Source: Alcanivorax sp.
Lineage (GTDB): Bacteria > Pseudomonadota > Gammaproteobacteria > Pseudomonadales > Alcanivoracaceae
NCBI RefSeq assembly: GCF_017794965.1
Contig: NZ_CP051240.1
Span: 1,178,001 to 1,242,000, forward strand
Direction: 5' to 3'
DNA length: 64,000 nucleotides
Under the pieces are notes generated by a model. It saw only the letters and a list, made by a program, of their open reading frames with translations, was not told the origin of the DNA and searched no databases. Below are positions 14,996 to 23,265 of the stretch, one piece after another. How positions within the stretch are numbered: the first letter of the stretch is position 1; the number at the start of each line of letters is the position of its first letter. The position numbers and the translations under genes are program-made.

Positions 14996-16315
14996 ATGAG
15001 CGTTGATGAAGAAATCGGAGAACTTGAGACGCTGATGGCCTCAGCGCCTCATGAAATAAACATTTCATTTCTAGATCATCGTGGCCGGAAGACGACGAAG
15101 TTAGTAGGGAATACTAGCGAAAAGAACTTTGTCAAAGGGCAGAACCGAACATATGAGTTCGAGTTCAAAGAGCCGCAGTTTGTATCTCTGATTCAGATCG
15201 ATACGCGAGATTATGCGGATGGAAACAAAGCATCCTTCACTTGTACTTACCATCCATCCGGAGATAAGGGCAAAGTTCAAGTCGCTAACGCGAACAACGC
15301 ATGGGTCGTCCAAATAAACGGGTTCATTACGAAGTTTTCGATTGAACCGCCAAGAAAATATTTAGGGGATCAGCTACTTACTTCTGTCCAAATCAAGGGG
15401 TTCAGTTCGTCCGAGTTCTCCGACATTGCTAAACAGGTTGGTTCTGTCGAGAACCTCCGCCAATCAGCACTTGAGAAATGTAAAGAGCGGCTTGAGACAG
15501 TAACGGCCAAAGAGGCAGAGGTCGAGGGTCTGAACCAGAAGATTGCGGAATTGACCGAGACGATCAACCGGCTAGACGGCGAAAAGGCACAGGTCGAAAG
15601 TCAGATCGATTCGGCGCAGGAAAAGCTGGAGGCAACGGGTCGGGCCGTTGGATCGAAAAAGCAAGAGCTATCTGAATATTCCGCCCGCATCGAGTCCGCT
15701 TCTTCATCAATTGAACAGAAAACGGAAGAACGGAAACAGCTTTCAACAGAAATAGCCAAGGCCGATGCCGAGCTGCGGGAGTTGAAAGAGAATATCAACA
15801 TGTTCCCGACAGAAATCAGCGGCTTCGTTTCTCAGGGGGCATCAAGCATTAGAAGGTACTCATTTCTCGCCGCTATCCCAATCATTGTAATTGGCCTAGT
15901 GACCGTTGATCTGTTTTCGAAAGCCTCGGAACTCAGCCACTTGGAGAATCTACCTGAGGCGGTTTCCATTTGGGAGATTTTGATTGCGCGTTTCCCATAC
16001 GTCTTGGTCTGTGGCGCACTTATCGCATCAAGTTACAAACTTGCCAGAGTGTTCATCGCTGAGATCATCCGAATCAATGAGCAGAGATTGAATCTCACAA
16101 AAATTAGCATTATCGCCAAGGATGTGTCGGACGCCTCGGAAGACGGCTTGTCGCTTGATGACGCTGCCCGCTATGAGCACCGCACGCATCTGAAGATGGA
16201 TCTTTTGCGCGCCCATTTGAAAGGCTACCTTGCGGATGGTTACCAATATTCTAAGAAGGAACTGCCAACGCAAGACTTGCTACCGGAAGATGTTGGTAAT
16301 GAGTCCGAGGGCTAA
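14996..16315 (+). CDS. Coiled-coil protein with two membrane helices, unknown function (cassette gene)
   Basis: 439 residues. The first 130 are beta-rich (FEFKEPQFVSLIQIDTRD; NANNAWVVQINGFITKFSIE), like a discoidin or lectin-type domain. Residues about 160-270 form a long heptad-rich coiled coil (VEGLNQKIAELTETINRLD). Two hydrophobic segments follow (AAIPIIVIGLVTVDLF and PYVLVCGALIASSYKLA), then a cytoplasmic tail of about 85 residues. The layout suggests a sensor or signalling protein anchored in the inner membrane. I do not recognise the family. Codon use is AT-richer than the flanking core genes. GGGGG precedes the ATG. Confidence 0.75.
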   Translation: MSVDEEIGELETLMASAPHEINISFLDHRGRKTTKLVGNTSEKNFVKGQNRTYEFEFKEPQFVSLIQIDTRDYADGNKASFTCTYHPSGDKGKVQVANANNAWVVQINGFITKFSIEPPRKYLGDQLLTSVQIKGFSSSEFSDIAKQVGSVENLRQSALEKCKERLETVTAKEAEVEGLNQKIAELTETINRLDGEKAQVESQIDSAQEKLEATGRAVGSKKQELSEYSARIESASSSIEQKTEERKQLSTEIAKADAELRELKENINMFPTEISGFVSQGASSIRRYSFLAAIPIIVIGLVTVDLFSKASELSHLENLPEAVSIWEILIARFPYVLVCGALIASSYKLARVFIAEIIRINEQRLNLTKISIIAKDVSDASEDGLSLDDAARYEHRTHLKMDLLRAHLKGYLADGYQYSKKELPTQDLLPEDVGNESEG

Positions 16316-16676
16316 CAAATAACAATGGCTACGGGGTCAGGTCTCCCATTTCCCAAAGCTGACGCTATGTGGGAATTGGGAGACCTGACCCCAATGTTCA
16401 CGGCGGACGTCTTGCTATACGCAAGCTGATTTAGTGGAGTTCTTTGCGCTTATTGCGCAACGACATGTGGGGAATCGTCCGGGAAGAGTTGAACCGAGAG
16501 CGGTCAAACGACGGCCAAAGCCGACACCACTACTGACGCGGCCCAGACATGAAGCACAAGCTGATATACGCAAGAACGGCCATCCTCCAAAATAACGGGA
16601 ATGGAGCCGGTCAGCAGCATGAAAGGCTTGGGCTTAAGTAAGTGCCATTCAGACCTGACCCCCAGGGGTGTTAGGT
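16309..16676 (+). other. Probable attC site B, split by inserted repeat DNA
   Basis: GGCTAAC (16309-16315) overlaps the stop of the previous gene like a left core, but the matching right core GTTAGGT (16670-16676; exact GTTRRRY) is 355 bp away. In between lies a perfect 16-bp inverted repeat (16333-16348 with 16377-16392) beginning GGGGTCAGGTCTCCCA, then about 240 bp with no convincing gene. At 16633-16663 there is a 31-bp sequence that reappears inverted at 21159-21189. The simplest reading is insertion of a GGGGTCAGG-type element into an attC site. Confidence 0.5.
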
Positions 16677-16718
16677 GTCCAGTCGAGAATTTGTAGAATA
16701 ATCTGGAGAATTTAAGAT

Positions 16719-18224
16719 ATGTCAAATCTTGCTAGCTTGATTAAGTACTTTAGAGGTGGTGCTGCCGAAGACGAAAAGGAGATCAGAGGGGAAGTTTTTG
16801 TTCCACCCGGAAACATGGAGGATTTGCTGAGCTTCGATTTTCATTCAAATGTGATACTGCTCGGAAATAAAGGAGTTGGGAAAAGTATATTTGTGAACGT
16901 TATTCATGAGGCATATCTTAAGAACAAGGAGCTTTCGGTCCTCATAACACCAGATGACCTTGAATGTGATCCTATTTTAGAAAGAAAAACTCTATCTGAT
17001 AAAAAAGCGGTTGCATATGCGCAAATGCTGAAAGCAATAGCATGTATAATTGGCGCGCACTCGAACAGAAATGAAGTGGCAATCTCTGAAGAGATGGTTT
17101 CTCTGCAAAAGCTAGCTATAAATGAAGGGTATTCAAAGGCTGATCTCATTTCAAAATTTTCCAGCCTTCTTGCTAAAGCAACACCGTATTGCGGTGAAAT
17201 TGCTCAATCTTTGTTAGAGCAACAGAATAGCATTATGAACGTTAACAAGCTAACAGAAACAGTTGAAAATTATTTGTCAAATAAAGGCAAAAATTTATGG
17301 CTGTTATTGGATGACATAGACGCTGCTGTCGCAAAAGATTCTAAAGATGGATTTGATTACGGTGCGTGCTGGGCAATAGTTTCCGCAGCCATTGAGCTAT
17401 CTCAAGACATTCCTAATTTAAGATGCCTTGTTTCTGTGCGATCAGATATTTGGCATGTGATGACCAGAGTTCAAAGGCATGGCCAGGAAAGAAAGGACAA
17501 GCTTGGTTTTGTGCATGAGTTGAAGTTTTCAGAGGATGAGCTTAGAAAAATCTTTAATCGTCGAATACAGTTGGCGGTTAATGATGCAAGTTCTACGCAT
17601 GGAGTTTATACATTTTTCAAGAATGTCCAGGTGTTGCTGCCGGGAGAAACAGTCAATAGGCGAACGTGGGATCAATGGCTTTCAAAAATATCGCGCAATA
17701 GACCTAGAGACTTAGTGAAGGCTGTTCAGATGTTGATATCTGACGCAAAAAAAGAAAAGAAAGATTTTATTGGTGATGATAATGCACACGCAATTCTCCT
17801 TGGGTTTGGAAAAGAGAGAATCGAAAATATTGTTGATGAATATGACAAAATGTGCCCTCAGATAAACGAGATAGTGAATGACCTAACAGCTAAAAATACA
17901 TATACATTCATTGAACTAATGGAGCTGCTTGAGAAAGCTCCGGCCAGGAGGAAGACTCAATTAGATGGTGTGCCCATGCAACAAACCAAGGAGGATGCTA
18001 TTAAACTGTTGAGAATTTTGCATATGGCCTGTTTTATTAATCCACGCTTGGAAGGGGACGGGGATGATGCAGAATACAAACACTTTAACTTTCATGATTA
18101 TCCTGATCTCATTGATTTTACTAAATTGAATGATTTACAGCGATATAAATGGCAAGTACATCCAGCGTTTCACACATACTCGCACGATATTCGTCAAAAG
18201 AAGAAAAATCTATCTACCTTGTAG
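16719..18224 (+). CDS. P-loop ATPase, Sll1717/STAND-like (cassette gene)
   Basis: 501 residues. Walker A is GNKGVGKS near residue 50 and Walker B is LWLLLDDID near 190; LRCLVSVRSDIW is the sensor-1 strand, and SRNRPRDLVKAVQML resembles a sensor-2/GxP-type region. The overall pattern fits the P-loop ATPase group named after cyanobacterial Sll1717, related to STAND NTPases. The 150-residue C-terminal part is helical with no recognised domain. GGAG precedes the ATG. The gene is AT-rich and flanked by attC-like sites. Related ATPases occur in defence contexts; that role here is inference. Confidence 0.8.
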   Translation: MSNLASLIKYFRGGAAEDEKEIRGEVFVPPGNMEDLLSFDFHSNVILLGNKGVGKSIFVNVIHEAYLKNKELSVLITPDDLECDPILERKTLSDKKAVAYAQMLKAIACIIGAHSNRNEVAISEEMVSLQKLAINEGYSKADLISKFSSLLAKATPYCGEIAQSLLEQQNSIMNVNKLTETVENYLSNKGKNLWLLLDDIDAAVAKDSKDGFDYGACWAIVSAAIELSQDIPNLRCLVSVRSDIWHVMTRVQRHGQERKDKLGFVHELKFSEDELRKIFNRRIQLAVNDASSTHGVYTFFKNVQVLLPGETVNRRTWDQWLSKISRNRPRDLVKAVQMLISDAKKEKKDFIGDDNAHAILLGFGKERIENIVDEYDKMCPQINEIVNDLTAKNTYTFIELMELLEKAPARRKTQLDGVPMQQTKEDAIKLLRILHMACFINPRLEGDGDDAEYKHFNFHDYPDLIDFTKLNDLQRYKWQVHPAFHTYSHDIRQKKKNLSTL

Positions 18225-18230
18225 TGGATC

Positions 18231-18290
18231 ACCTAACAATCCAAAGCACTCGGACCTCGCTAAGTTCGGCCGGTGTTTGGGGCGTTATGT
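18231..18290 (+). other. attC-like integron recombination site C
   Basis: The left core ACCTAAC (18231-18237; exact RYYYAAC) and right core GTTATGT (18284-18290) bound a 60-bp site. The inner arms CCAAAGCACTCGG and CCGGTGTTTGG pair with small bulges, the hallmark of a folded attC. It starts six bases after the ATPase stop. Confidence 0.8.
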
Positions 18291-18315
18291 GTATGCCAGT
18301 TTTCGAGTTTGAGCT

Positions 18316-18663
18316 ATGGCGATAAGTGAATTTGAAGAGCGTCGCTGCGAGCGAGAAATGGAGAAATTCATGCAGCTCCGCAGACCGCCGCCGCATATTC
18401 GGAAGGAATTTGATTTGGGTTATCGGATTCTCAATCAAAGCGTGGAGATATTCGAAATACGCCCAGAGTGGAGAAATCCAGCCTCAAAAATTGAGATTCC
18501 TGTGGCAAAGTCCACCTATGTCAAGACGCAGAAGTGCTGGAAGATATATTGGCAGCGCCAGGATCTGAAGTGGCACTCCTACCAGCCAATGCCCTAGGTG
18601 AGTTTCTTTGAGGAATTTCTGTCTGTGGTCAATGAGGACTTGCATGGCTGCTTCTTCGGCTGA
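18316..18663 (+). pseudogene. DUF3024-family gene interrupted by an in-frame TAG
   Basis: The first 93 codons give MAISEFEERRCEREMEKFMQ, RRPPPHIRKEFDLGYRI and VKTQKCWKIYWQRQDLKWH, typical of DUF3024. A TAG at 18595-18597 ends the frame, but the same frame continues with VSFFEEFLSVVNEDLHGCFFG to a TGA at 18661-18663, which is the expected family C-terminus. So a single nonsense codon near residue 94 separates a complete gene. The family function is unknown. A 93-residue truncated product could still be made. Confidence 0.85.
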
Positions 18664-18669
18664 AAGAAC

Positions 18670-18774
18670 ACATAACAAGAGGCTGCACCGGATGAATTTT
18701 CGCTGTCATCCTTTGTGCATAAAGCCGCACAAAGGCCGCCATCAAAAATTTACCCGGTGAGCCGGGCGTTATGG
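18670..18774 (+). other. attC-like integron recombination site D
   Basis: ACATAAC (18670-18676) and GTTATGG (18768-18774) bound a 105-bp palindrome. GGCTGCACCGG pairs with CCGGTGAGCC, leaving one extra base on one arm, as in attC sites whose extrahelical bases set strand choice. The centre has a perfect CCTTTGTGC / GCACAAAGG hairpin. Confidence 0.82.
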
Positions 18775-18803
18775 CGCGTGAAGAAAAGGACTGATAGTCA
18801 TTA

Positions 18804-19964
18804 ATGAATGCTGAAAACGCAATTGAAACTCATTATAGAAAACTTGCTGATGGTTTGAGCAATGAATATGAGGAGCTATATGAGCCTTTTGAAAACGGAA
18901 GGCTAAGAATTTTGTTTTCAACGCTTCATGCGATGCTGATTAGTGCATTTGACTCAATGAATCACAGATTGCCGACTACGGAAGAGTCCGCTCACTTCTG
19001 GGCAGATCCAAGTCGAGAATTGATTCAAGCTATTGAAATCGTTGAAGCTTTAGAACGATCCTTAAAAAGATCAGAATTTGCTTTTGCAATCGAGGAGTAC
19101 TACAGGAGAACGCTATCTTTATGCAAAACATTTTTAAGCAAAAGCGGTGGTAGCTCAATACCACCCAATACAGAAAAGATTGAGTTGTACTATACGATTC
19201 CCATCTTCTCTCCACAAAATTCTATTGTTATAGAGAATCAAAAGAATGTTTCTGATTTAAAGCTGATCGGAAGAGGGTCATATGCGCAGGTTTTCAAATA
19301 TGATGATAAGTTTTATAAAAAAACATTTGCTTTAAAGCGCGCCAATAAAGATCTAACCGATAAAGAGCTAGACAGGTTTAAGCGTGAATTTAATCAGATG
19401 CGCGGCCTAAATTCTCCATATGTTTTAGAGGTGTTTGGGTACAATGAAACAAATAAAGAGTATGTGATGGAGTTTATGGATGCATCATTGGACGAATATA
19501 TATCTAAGAACAACGCAAAGCTCTCTTTTGGTGAGCGAATGAAGCTTGGGCTTCAAATAATTAAAGCTTTTTCGTACATCCATTCAAAAGCCATTCTCCA
19601 TAGAGACATAAGCCCTAAGAATATTTTACTTAAAATATACGATGATGTGGCAGTTGTAAAAGTAGCAGATTTTGGGCTGGTGAAGATTGTCGATAGTAAC
19701 TTAACATCCGTAAATACAGAGTTTAAAGGTTACTTTAATGACCCTAATTTAGTAGTAGAGGGATTTGATAGTTACGATATTCTACATGAGACCTATGCGC
19801 TTACTAGAATTCTATATTATGTCTTAACTGGAAAGACTCGTACTGACAAGTTTTCCGAAAATATGAGAACGTTTGTTGAAAAAGGCCTCAACAGTGATAA
19901 GGGTCGTAGGTTTAAAGATATTGATGAGTTGGGCAAAGAATTTCAAAATATTAAGCTTGGTTGA
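18804..19964 (+). CDS. Serine/threonine protein kinase (cassette gene)
   Basis: 386 residues. The first 140 are helical and unrecognised (a DSMNHRLPTTEESAHFW region). The kinase domain starts near residue 150: glycine loop IGRGSYAQVFK, catalytic lysine in FALKRA, catalytic loop LHRDISPKNILL, DFG as VADFGLVK, then a shortened C-lobe ending near 380. All key catalytic residues are present, so it should be active. No membrane helix or PASTA repeats, so a soluble kinase. Strongly AT-rich. Antiphage kinases are known in bacteria; a defence role here is inferred from the cassette context only. Confidence 0.88.
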   Translation: MNAENAIETHYRKLADGLSNEYEELYEPFENGRLRILFSTLHAMLISAFDSMNHRLPTTEESAHFWADPSRELIQAIEIVEALERSLKRSEFAFAIEEYYRRTLSLCKTFLSKSGGSSIPPNTEKIELYYTIPIFSPQNSIVIENQKNVSDLKLIGRGSYAQVFKYDDKFYKKTFALKRANKDLTDKELDRFKREFNQMRGLNSPYVLEVFGYNETNKEYVMEFMDASLDEYISKNNAKLSFGERMKLGLQIIKAFSYIHSKAILHRDISPKNILLKIYDDVAVVKVADFGLVKIVDSNLTSVNTEFKGYFNDPNLVVEGFDSYDILHETYALTRILYYVLTGKTRTDKFSENMRTFVEKGLNSDKGRRFKDIDELGKEFQNIKLG

Positions 19965-19976
19965 AGGGGCTGTGAG

Positions 19977-20047
19977 CCATAACAAGTGGCTGTTGGCCGA
20001 CAAATATTCCGCTGCGCTCCGCATTTTGGCAAAGCCAGGCGTTATGC
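19977..20047 (+). other. attC-like integron recombination site E
   Basis: CCATAAC (19977-19983) and GTTATGC (20041-20047) bound a 71-bp site. TGGCT pairs with AGCCA and TTGGCC with GGCAA, separated by an unpaired base. It begins just after the kinase stop and ends about 40 bases before the next gene. Confidence 0.82.
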
Positions 20048-20089
20048 AGTGGTTTTCGCCGGATCAATAAACATTAAAAAAGAGTTATT

Positions 20090-21082
20090 ATGAAAAGAGT
20101 AGCATTTGCTTCATGTTGCCGTTATGAGGCTTTCCCACATATACCTCACGAAAATAAACAACCCGAGTGGAAAGAAATTCAAGATGCGAATCCTGATTAC
20201 TTATTCCTACTAGGTGACAATATCTATATGGACTATGGAGTTTCATTTTTTAGCCAAGAGCCTATAGGCTCTCCAGAAAAGCTTAGTTTAGAAGCTTTTG
20301 AAGCTATAATGAATGGGAAATATGCTCAACAGTTCTCAGTGCCAAGTTTCAAAAGTTTGATCTCAGAAATGCGTTCTAAAAGTGCATTATTTGCAACATG
20401 GGATGACCATGATTTTGCCTGGGATAACGCTTGCGGGTGTGATGTGCCAGAAGATAAGAAAAAAGCTTCAACTAACTTATTCAAAAAGTGGGTTCTAGGA
20501 CAGTCAGAGCCAGATGATAGTCCCATCTATCATTATGTGGACTTGCCAGAAAACAATCCCACTGCGAGGTTCATTATTTTAGATAACAGGAGTTATTCGG
20601 AGCGAATAAATAGACACTCTGATGGAGAGGATGAATTCACATCCCCATCAGAAGGAAAGAGTATGCTTGGAGAGGTTCAGCTAAATTTTTTATTGGATAA
20701 AATGCAGCACGGCCTCCCCCATACGTTTATATGTTCTGGGCTTAGCTTGACTCAAGGTAATGAGAATTGGTCAAACTATGAAGAAGAGTACGATATTTTC
20801 TCCAAGGCTGTGGAAGAATCGAGTAGCAACGTTTTTTTTGTGGCTGGTGACATTCACAAAAATAAATTATTAAAACCAAACGCTAAGCGACCGTGCTATG
20901 AAATCATATCATCAGGAATATCTATTAACTATTTGGGCCTCCCAGCTGATTTTGATGACTGCCACAACTGGGGAATAATTGAATTTGATACCTGCCAAGT
21001 AAATGTCCAATTTAATAAAGCAAAGCTGAATGATGTTGGAGGCATACAAGAAATAAAAAGTCGAACTTATAATTTACTCTAA
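20090..21082 (+). CDS. PhoD-like metallophosphatase (cassette gene)
   Basis: 330 residues with the PhoD/alkaline phosphatase D metal motifs: FASCCRYEAF near the N-terminus, FLLGDNIYMDYG, ATWDDHDFAWDN and VFFVAGDIHKNK. PhoD enzymes use iron and calcium to cleave phosphodiesters or monoesters and are usually exported. This protein has no signal peptide, which suggests a cytoplasmic substrate. AT-rich, and flanked on both sides by attC-like sites. The start ATG at 20090 has only a weak AAAGAG upstream. Confidence 0.85.
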   Translation: MKRVAFASCCRYEAFPHIPHENKQPEWKEIQDANPDYLFLLGDNIYMDYGVSFFSQEPIGSPEKLSLEAFEAIMNGKYAQQFSVPSFKSLISEMRSKSALFATWDDHDFAWDNACGCDVPEDKKKASTNLFKKWVLGQSEPDDSPIYHYVDLPENNPTARFIILDNRSYSERINRHSDGEDEFTSPSEGKSMLGEVQLNFLLDKMQHGLPHTFICSGLSLTQGNENWSNYEEEYDIFSKAVEESSSNVFFVAGDIHKNKLLKPNAKRPCYEIISSGISINYLGLPADFDDCHNWGIIEFDTCQVNVQFNKAKLNDVGGIQEIKSRTYNLL

Positions 21083-21088
21083 TGCGAG

Positions 21089-21153
21089 CTATAACAAGTC
21101 AATCAACTTCGCTCCTTTCAGTCGCCGGACGCAGAAAACTGCGCCGGTTATGG
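21089..21153 (+). other. attC-like integron recombination site F (last of array)
   Basis: CTATAAC (21089-21095) and GTTATGG (21147-21153) bound a 65-bp site with GCGCCGG near the right core. The inner arms are less clearly complementary than in sites C-E. Immediately after it the GGGGTCAGG-type repeat begins (21159), which marks the right edge of the array. Confidence 0.65.
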
Positions 21154-21158
21154 GTGCC

Positions 21159-21189
21159 GGGGTCAGGTCTGAATGGCACTTACTTAAGC
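21159..21189. repeat. 31-bp repeat, inverse copy of 16633-16663
   Basis: It starts GGGGTCAGGTCTGAATGGCA and ends CTTACTTAAGC. The exact inverse lies at 16633-16663, so the four cassettes between 16670 and 21153 are bracketed by an inverted repeat. Confidence 0.9.
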
Positions 21190-21281
21190 GATAAGGCATT
21201 GATAAAGAAGGAAAGAAGCTGATCCAATAGCAGGGTGTTTATCTCGCCAAAGAACCACACCACTGCCAAGGATCAGCTCGA

Positions 21282-21398
21282 ATGCATGCTAAACATAACC
21301 GCCTGCACCAGCAAGCCATCAGGGAACAGGTATCAGAGCAGGATGCAATGCGGTTTTTCAAGCTGCTGACGTCGCCCGAACTCTTTGGAGAGCTGTGA
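21282..21398 (+). pseudogene. Possible N-terminal fragment of an IS4-family transposase
   Basis: The 38-codon frame MHAKHNRLHQQAIREQ...DAMRFFKLLTSPELFGEL ends at a TGA created where a 32-bp tandem duplication begins. The segment resembles the opening of IS4-type transposases (an FFxLLTSPEL stretch before LLPEHRER), from memory. No remaining catalytic domain is seen. It could also be chance coding. Confidence 0.35.
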
Positions 21399-21451
21399 TT
21401 CGGGGTCAGGTCTTGCATCGAGAGCTGTGATTCGGGGTCAGGTCTTGCATC
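21388..21451. repeat. 32-bp direct tandem duplication
   Basis: Two identical 32-bp units (21388-21419 and 21420-21451) each contain GAGAGCTGTGATTC, then GGGGTCAGGTCTTGCATC. From 21452 to about 21590 more copies of the same motif family follow: GATAAAGGCCTGTCCCC, and GGGGTCAGGTCTCCCA followed by TTTCCCAAAGCTGATGCCCTG. No gene lies between 21399 and 21625. Confidence 0.9.
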
Positions 21452-21625
21452 GTGCCCCCAGAATGCACGATAAAGGCCTGTCCCCATGTTTGCAGGCAGC
21501 CTGAAGAGGGAAATGGGGTCAGGTCTCCCATTTCCCAAAGCTGATGCCCTGCGAGCGAGAGTCGGGGTAAGATCTCACATTCCAGTTTTAACCAGGCTCT
21601 CTCCCCATAGAATGGAAGAATATCC

Positions 21626-22027
21626 ATGAAGGATCATTTCGGCTCTTGTCTGTGTGGCACCGTGCGGTTTCAGATCAAAGGGGATTTCGACCGCTTCTAT
21701 CTCTGCCACTGCCAGCATTGCCAGAAAGATACAGGCTCAGCACACGCCGCTAATCTGTTTTCCTCTTCCGCGCAGTTGCTCTGGTTGTCGGGTGGCGAGG
21801 TAGTCAGGACGTTCACGCTTCCTGGTACCCGGCATGCCATAAGTTTCTGCTCGTTGTGTGGCTCGGCGATGCCGAATGCGCAGACATCGGGTCTGCTGGT
21901 GGTGCCTGCAGGGTGCCTGGACACGCCAGTCCCAGTGCTGCCAACGGCACATATTTTTTTGGCCAGTAAAGCGGTTTGGGAAGACGAGATTAATGATGCG
22001 CCAGGGTTTGATGGGGTGCCTGGTTGA
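21626..22027 (+). CDS. GFA/CENP-V family zinc protein
   Basis: 133 residues. GSCLCGTVRFQIKGD, then YLCHCQHCQKDTGSAHAANL and FCSLCGSAMP give the four-plus-three cysteine pattern that binds two zinc ions in glutathione-dependent formaldehyde-activating-enzyme-like proteins. Most members have no proven enzymatic activity. Length is typical. It stands alone between repeat-rich stretches. Confidence 0.9.
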   Translation: MKDHFGSCLCGTVRFQIKGDFDRFYLCHCQHCQKDTGSAHAANLFSSSAQLLWLSGGEVVRTFTLPGTRHAISFCSLCGSAMPNAQTSGLLVVPAGCLDTPVPVLPTAHIFLASKAVWEDEINDAPGFDGVPG

Positions 22028-22126
22028 ACTTTTCTGGGCTTGTCGGCATCGAAGGAGGCAAGGTTCAGGTCGTCCCCCGTACTCGGAATAATAGCCAAGA
22101 AGCTGATCTAAACGGTCTGCCGGAAA

Positions 22127-23062
22127 ATGCTCATGTATAAAGCTCTCGCGATCATAATGGCGTTGCTGCTGTTTGCTATTCAGGATGTGTTTGCCGAGGA
22201 GGGGGAGCTCTTAACACGGGCAGATGGGTCAGAGATCACGTTCTATCTGGACCAGAAAGGAAGCAGCCATTTGCTGGTGCTGATGCAGGGCTCAGACTGC
22301 AATAGTGTGGCCCATAGCAAGGTGATTAATGATCGCTTTGCCATCGTTATTGGTGATGCGGATGTCCTTACGGTGGAGAAGTATGGCCTTACCCGGTCGG
22401 TTTCCTGGAACGGTTCAGGGGATAGCCCGGATTGTCCGGCGTCATATTTCGAGCATGACTCGCCACAGCAGCGGACGGACGATTATCTTCAGGTGATGTC
22501 CTGGCTGGATAACCAATTTCACTATGACCGCATTACGCTACTTGGTGGAAGCGAGGGGGCGTTGGTGGCGGTGATGGTGGCTTCCCGCAGTGATTCGGTG
22601 AGTGCGGTTGTCTCTCTGAATGGCGGTGGCCGCTTTTTCGTCGATGATGTACTGCACAGTATGGCGCTTGAGCTTCCTCCGGTGGCATTGGAAGAAGCGA
22701 AACAGGGTTTTCTGGCGTTGGCCGCCTCTGTCGAAGCTGTCGAGAATATGGACCTTGTGATGAGCGGCCATGGGTTTCGTTGGTGGAAGAGTATGTTGGC
22801 CGCAGACCAGACTGAACTGCTGATGAGCGTCCGCGCCCCGTTGCTCATTATCCAGTCTAGCCTTGATAAAAGCGTTTCTCCCAAGCTGGCTTACGATCAG
22901 GCTCAGACACTGAAGAAAAAGAAGAATAATGTCGACTTTCGGGTTTATACGGAGCTTGATCACAAGTTCCATGACGCTTCTGGAAAGGATCACTCGAACT
23001 TGGTTATTTCTTCCATCAAGGACTGGCTGGGTCGCCAGCGTCGCACAAGCGAGGCCTTGTGA
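22127..23062 (+). CDS. Exported alpha/beta hydrolase
   Basis: 311 residues. A signal peptide (ALAIIMALLLFAIQDVFA) precedes an alpha/beta hydrolase fold. The nucleophile elbow is LLGGSEGALVA (GxSxG), the acid is probably the Asp of QSSLDKSVS, and the histidine is in ELDHKFHD. An in-frame ATG at 22133 (MYKALAII) is an alternative start, with GGAAA at better spacing. The substrate is unknown; esterase or dienelactone-hydrolase-like activity is possible. Confidence 0.8.
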   Translation: MLMYKALAIIMALLLFAIQDVFAEEGELLTRADGSEITFYLDQKGSSHLLVLMQGSDCNSVAHSKVINDRFAIVIGDADVLTVEKYGLTRSVSWNGSGDSPDCPASYFEHDSPQQRTDDYLQVMSWLDNQFHYDRITLLGGSEGALVAVMVASRSDSVSAVVSLNGGGRFFVDDVLHSMALELPPVALEEAKQGFLALAASVEAVENMDLVMSGHGFRWWKSMLAADQTELLMSVRAPLLIIQSSLDKSVSPKLAYDQAQTLKKKKNNVDFRVYTELDHKFHDASGKDHSNLVISSIKDWLGRQRRTSEAL

Positions 23063-23265
23063 CGGGCTTGGTCAAAGGATATATAGGCCAGGTCTTGCAT
23101 CATGCATTTAGGCGCACGCTGAAAGGCCTGCCCCCAATCTTGCTGATTGACAATTCAGTGACCTTTGAGAATGATCAACCCATGAACTCAACGCTTCAGC
23201 AACAGGCACTGCGAATTATCATCATCCCATAGGGGTGGTGTGGTTTATGCTGCTTTGTTGATTTC
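23063..23265. other. Repeat remnant, no gene
   Basis: The stretch contains GGTCTTGCATCATGCATTTA and GAAAGGCCTGCCCCC, matching the motif family at 21440-21490. The rest shows no open frame of interest. Confidence 0.5.
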
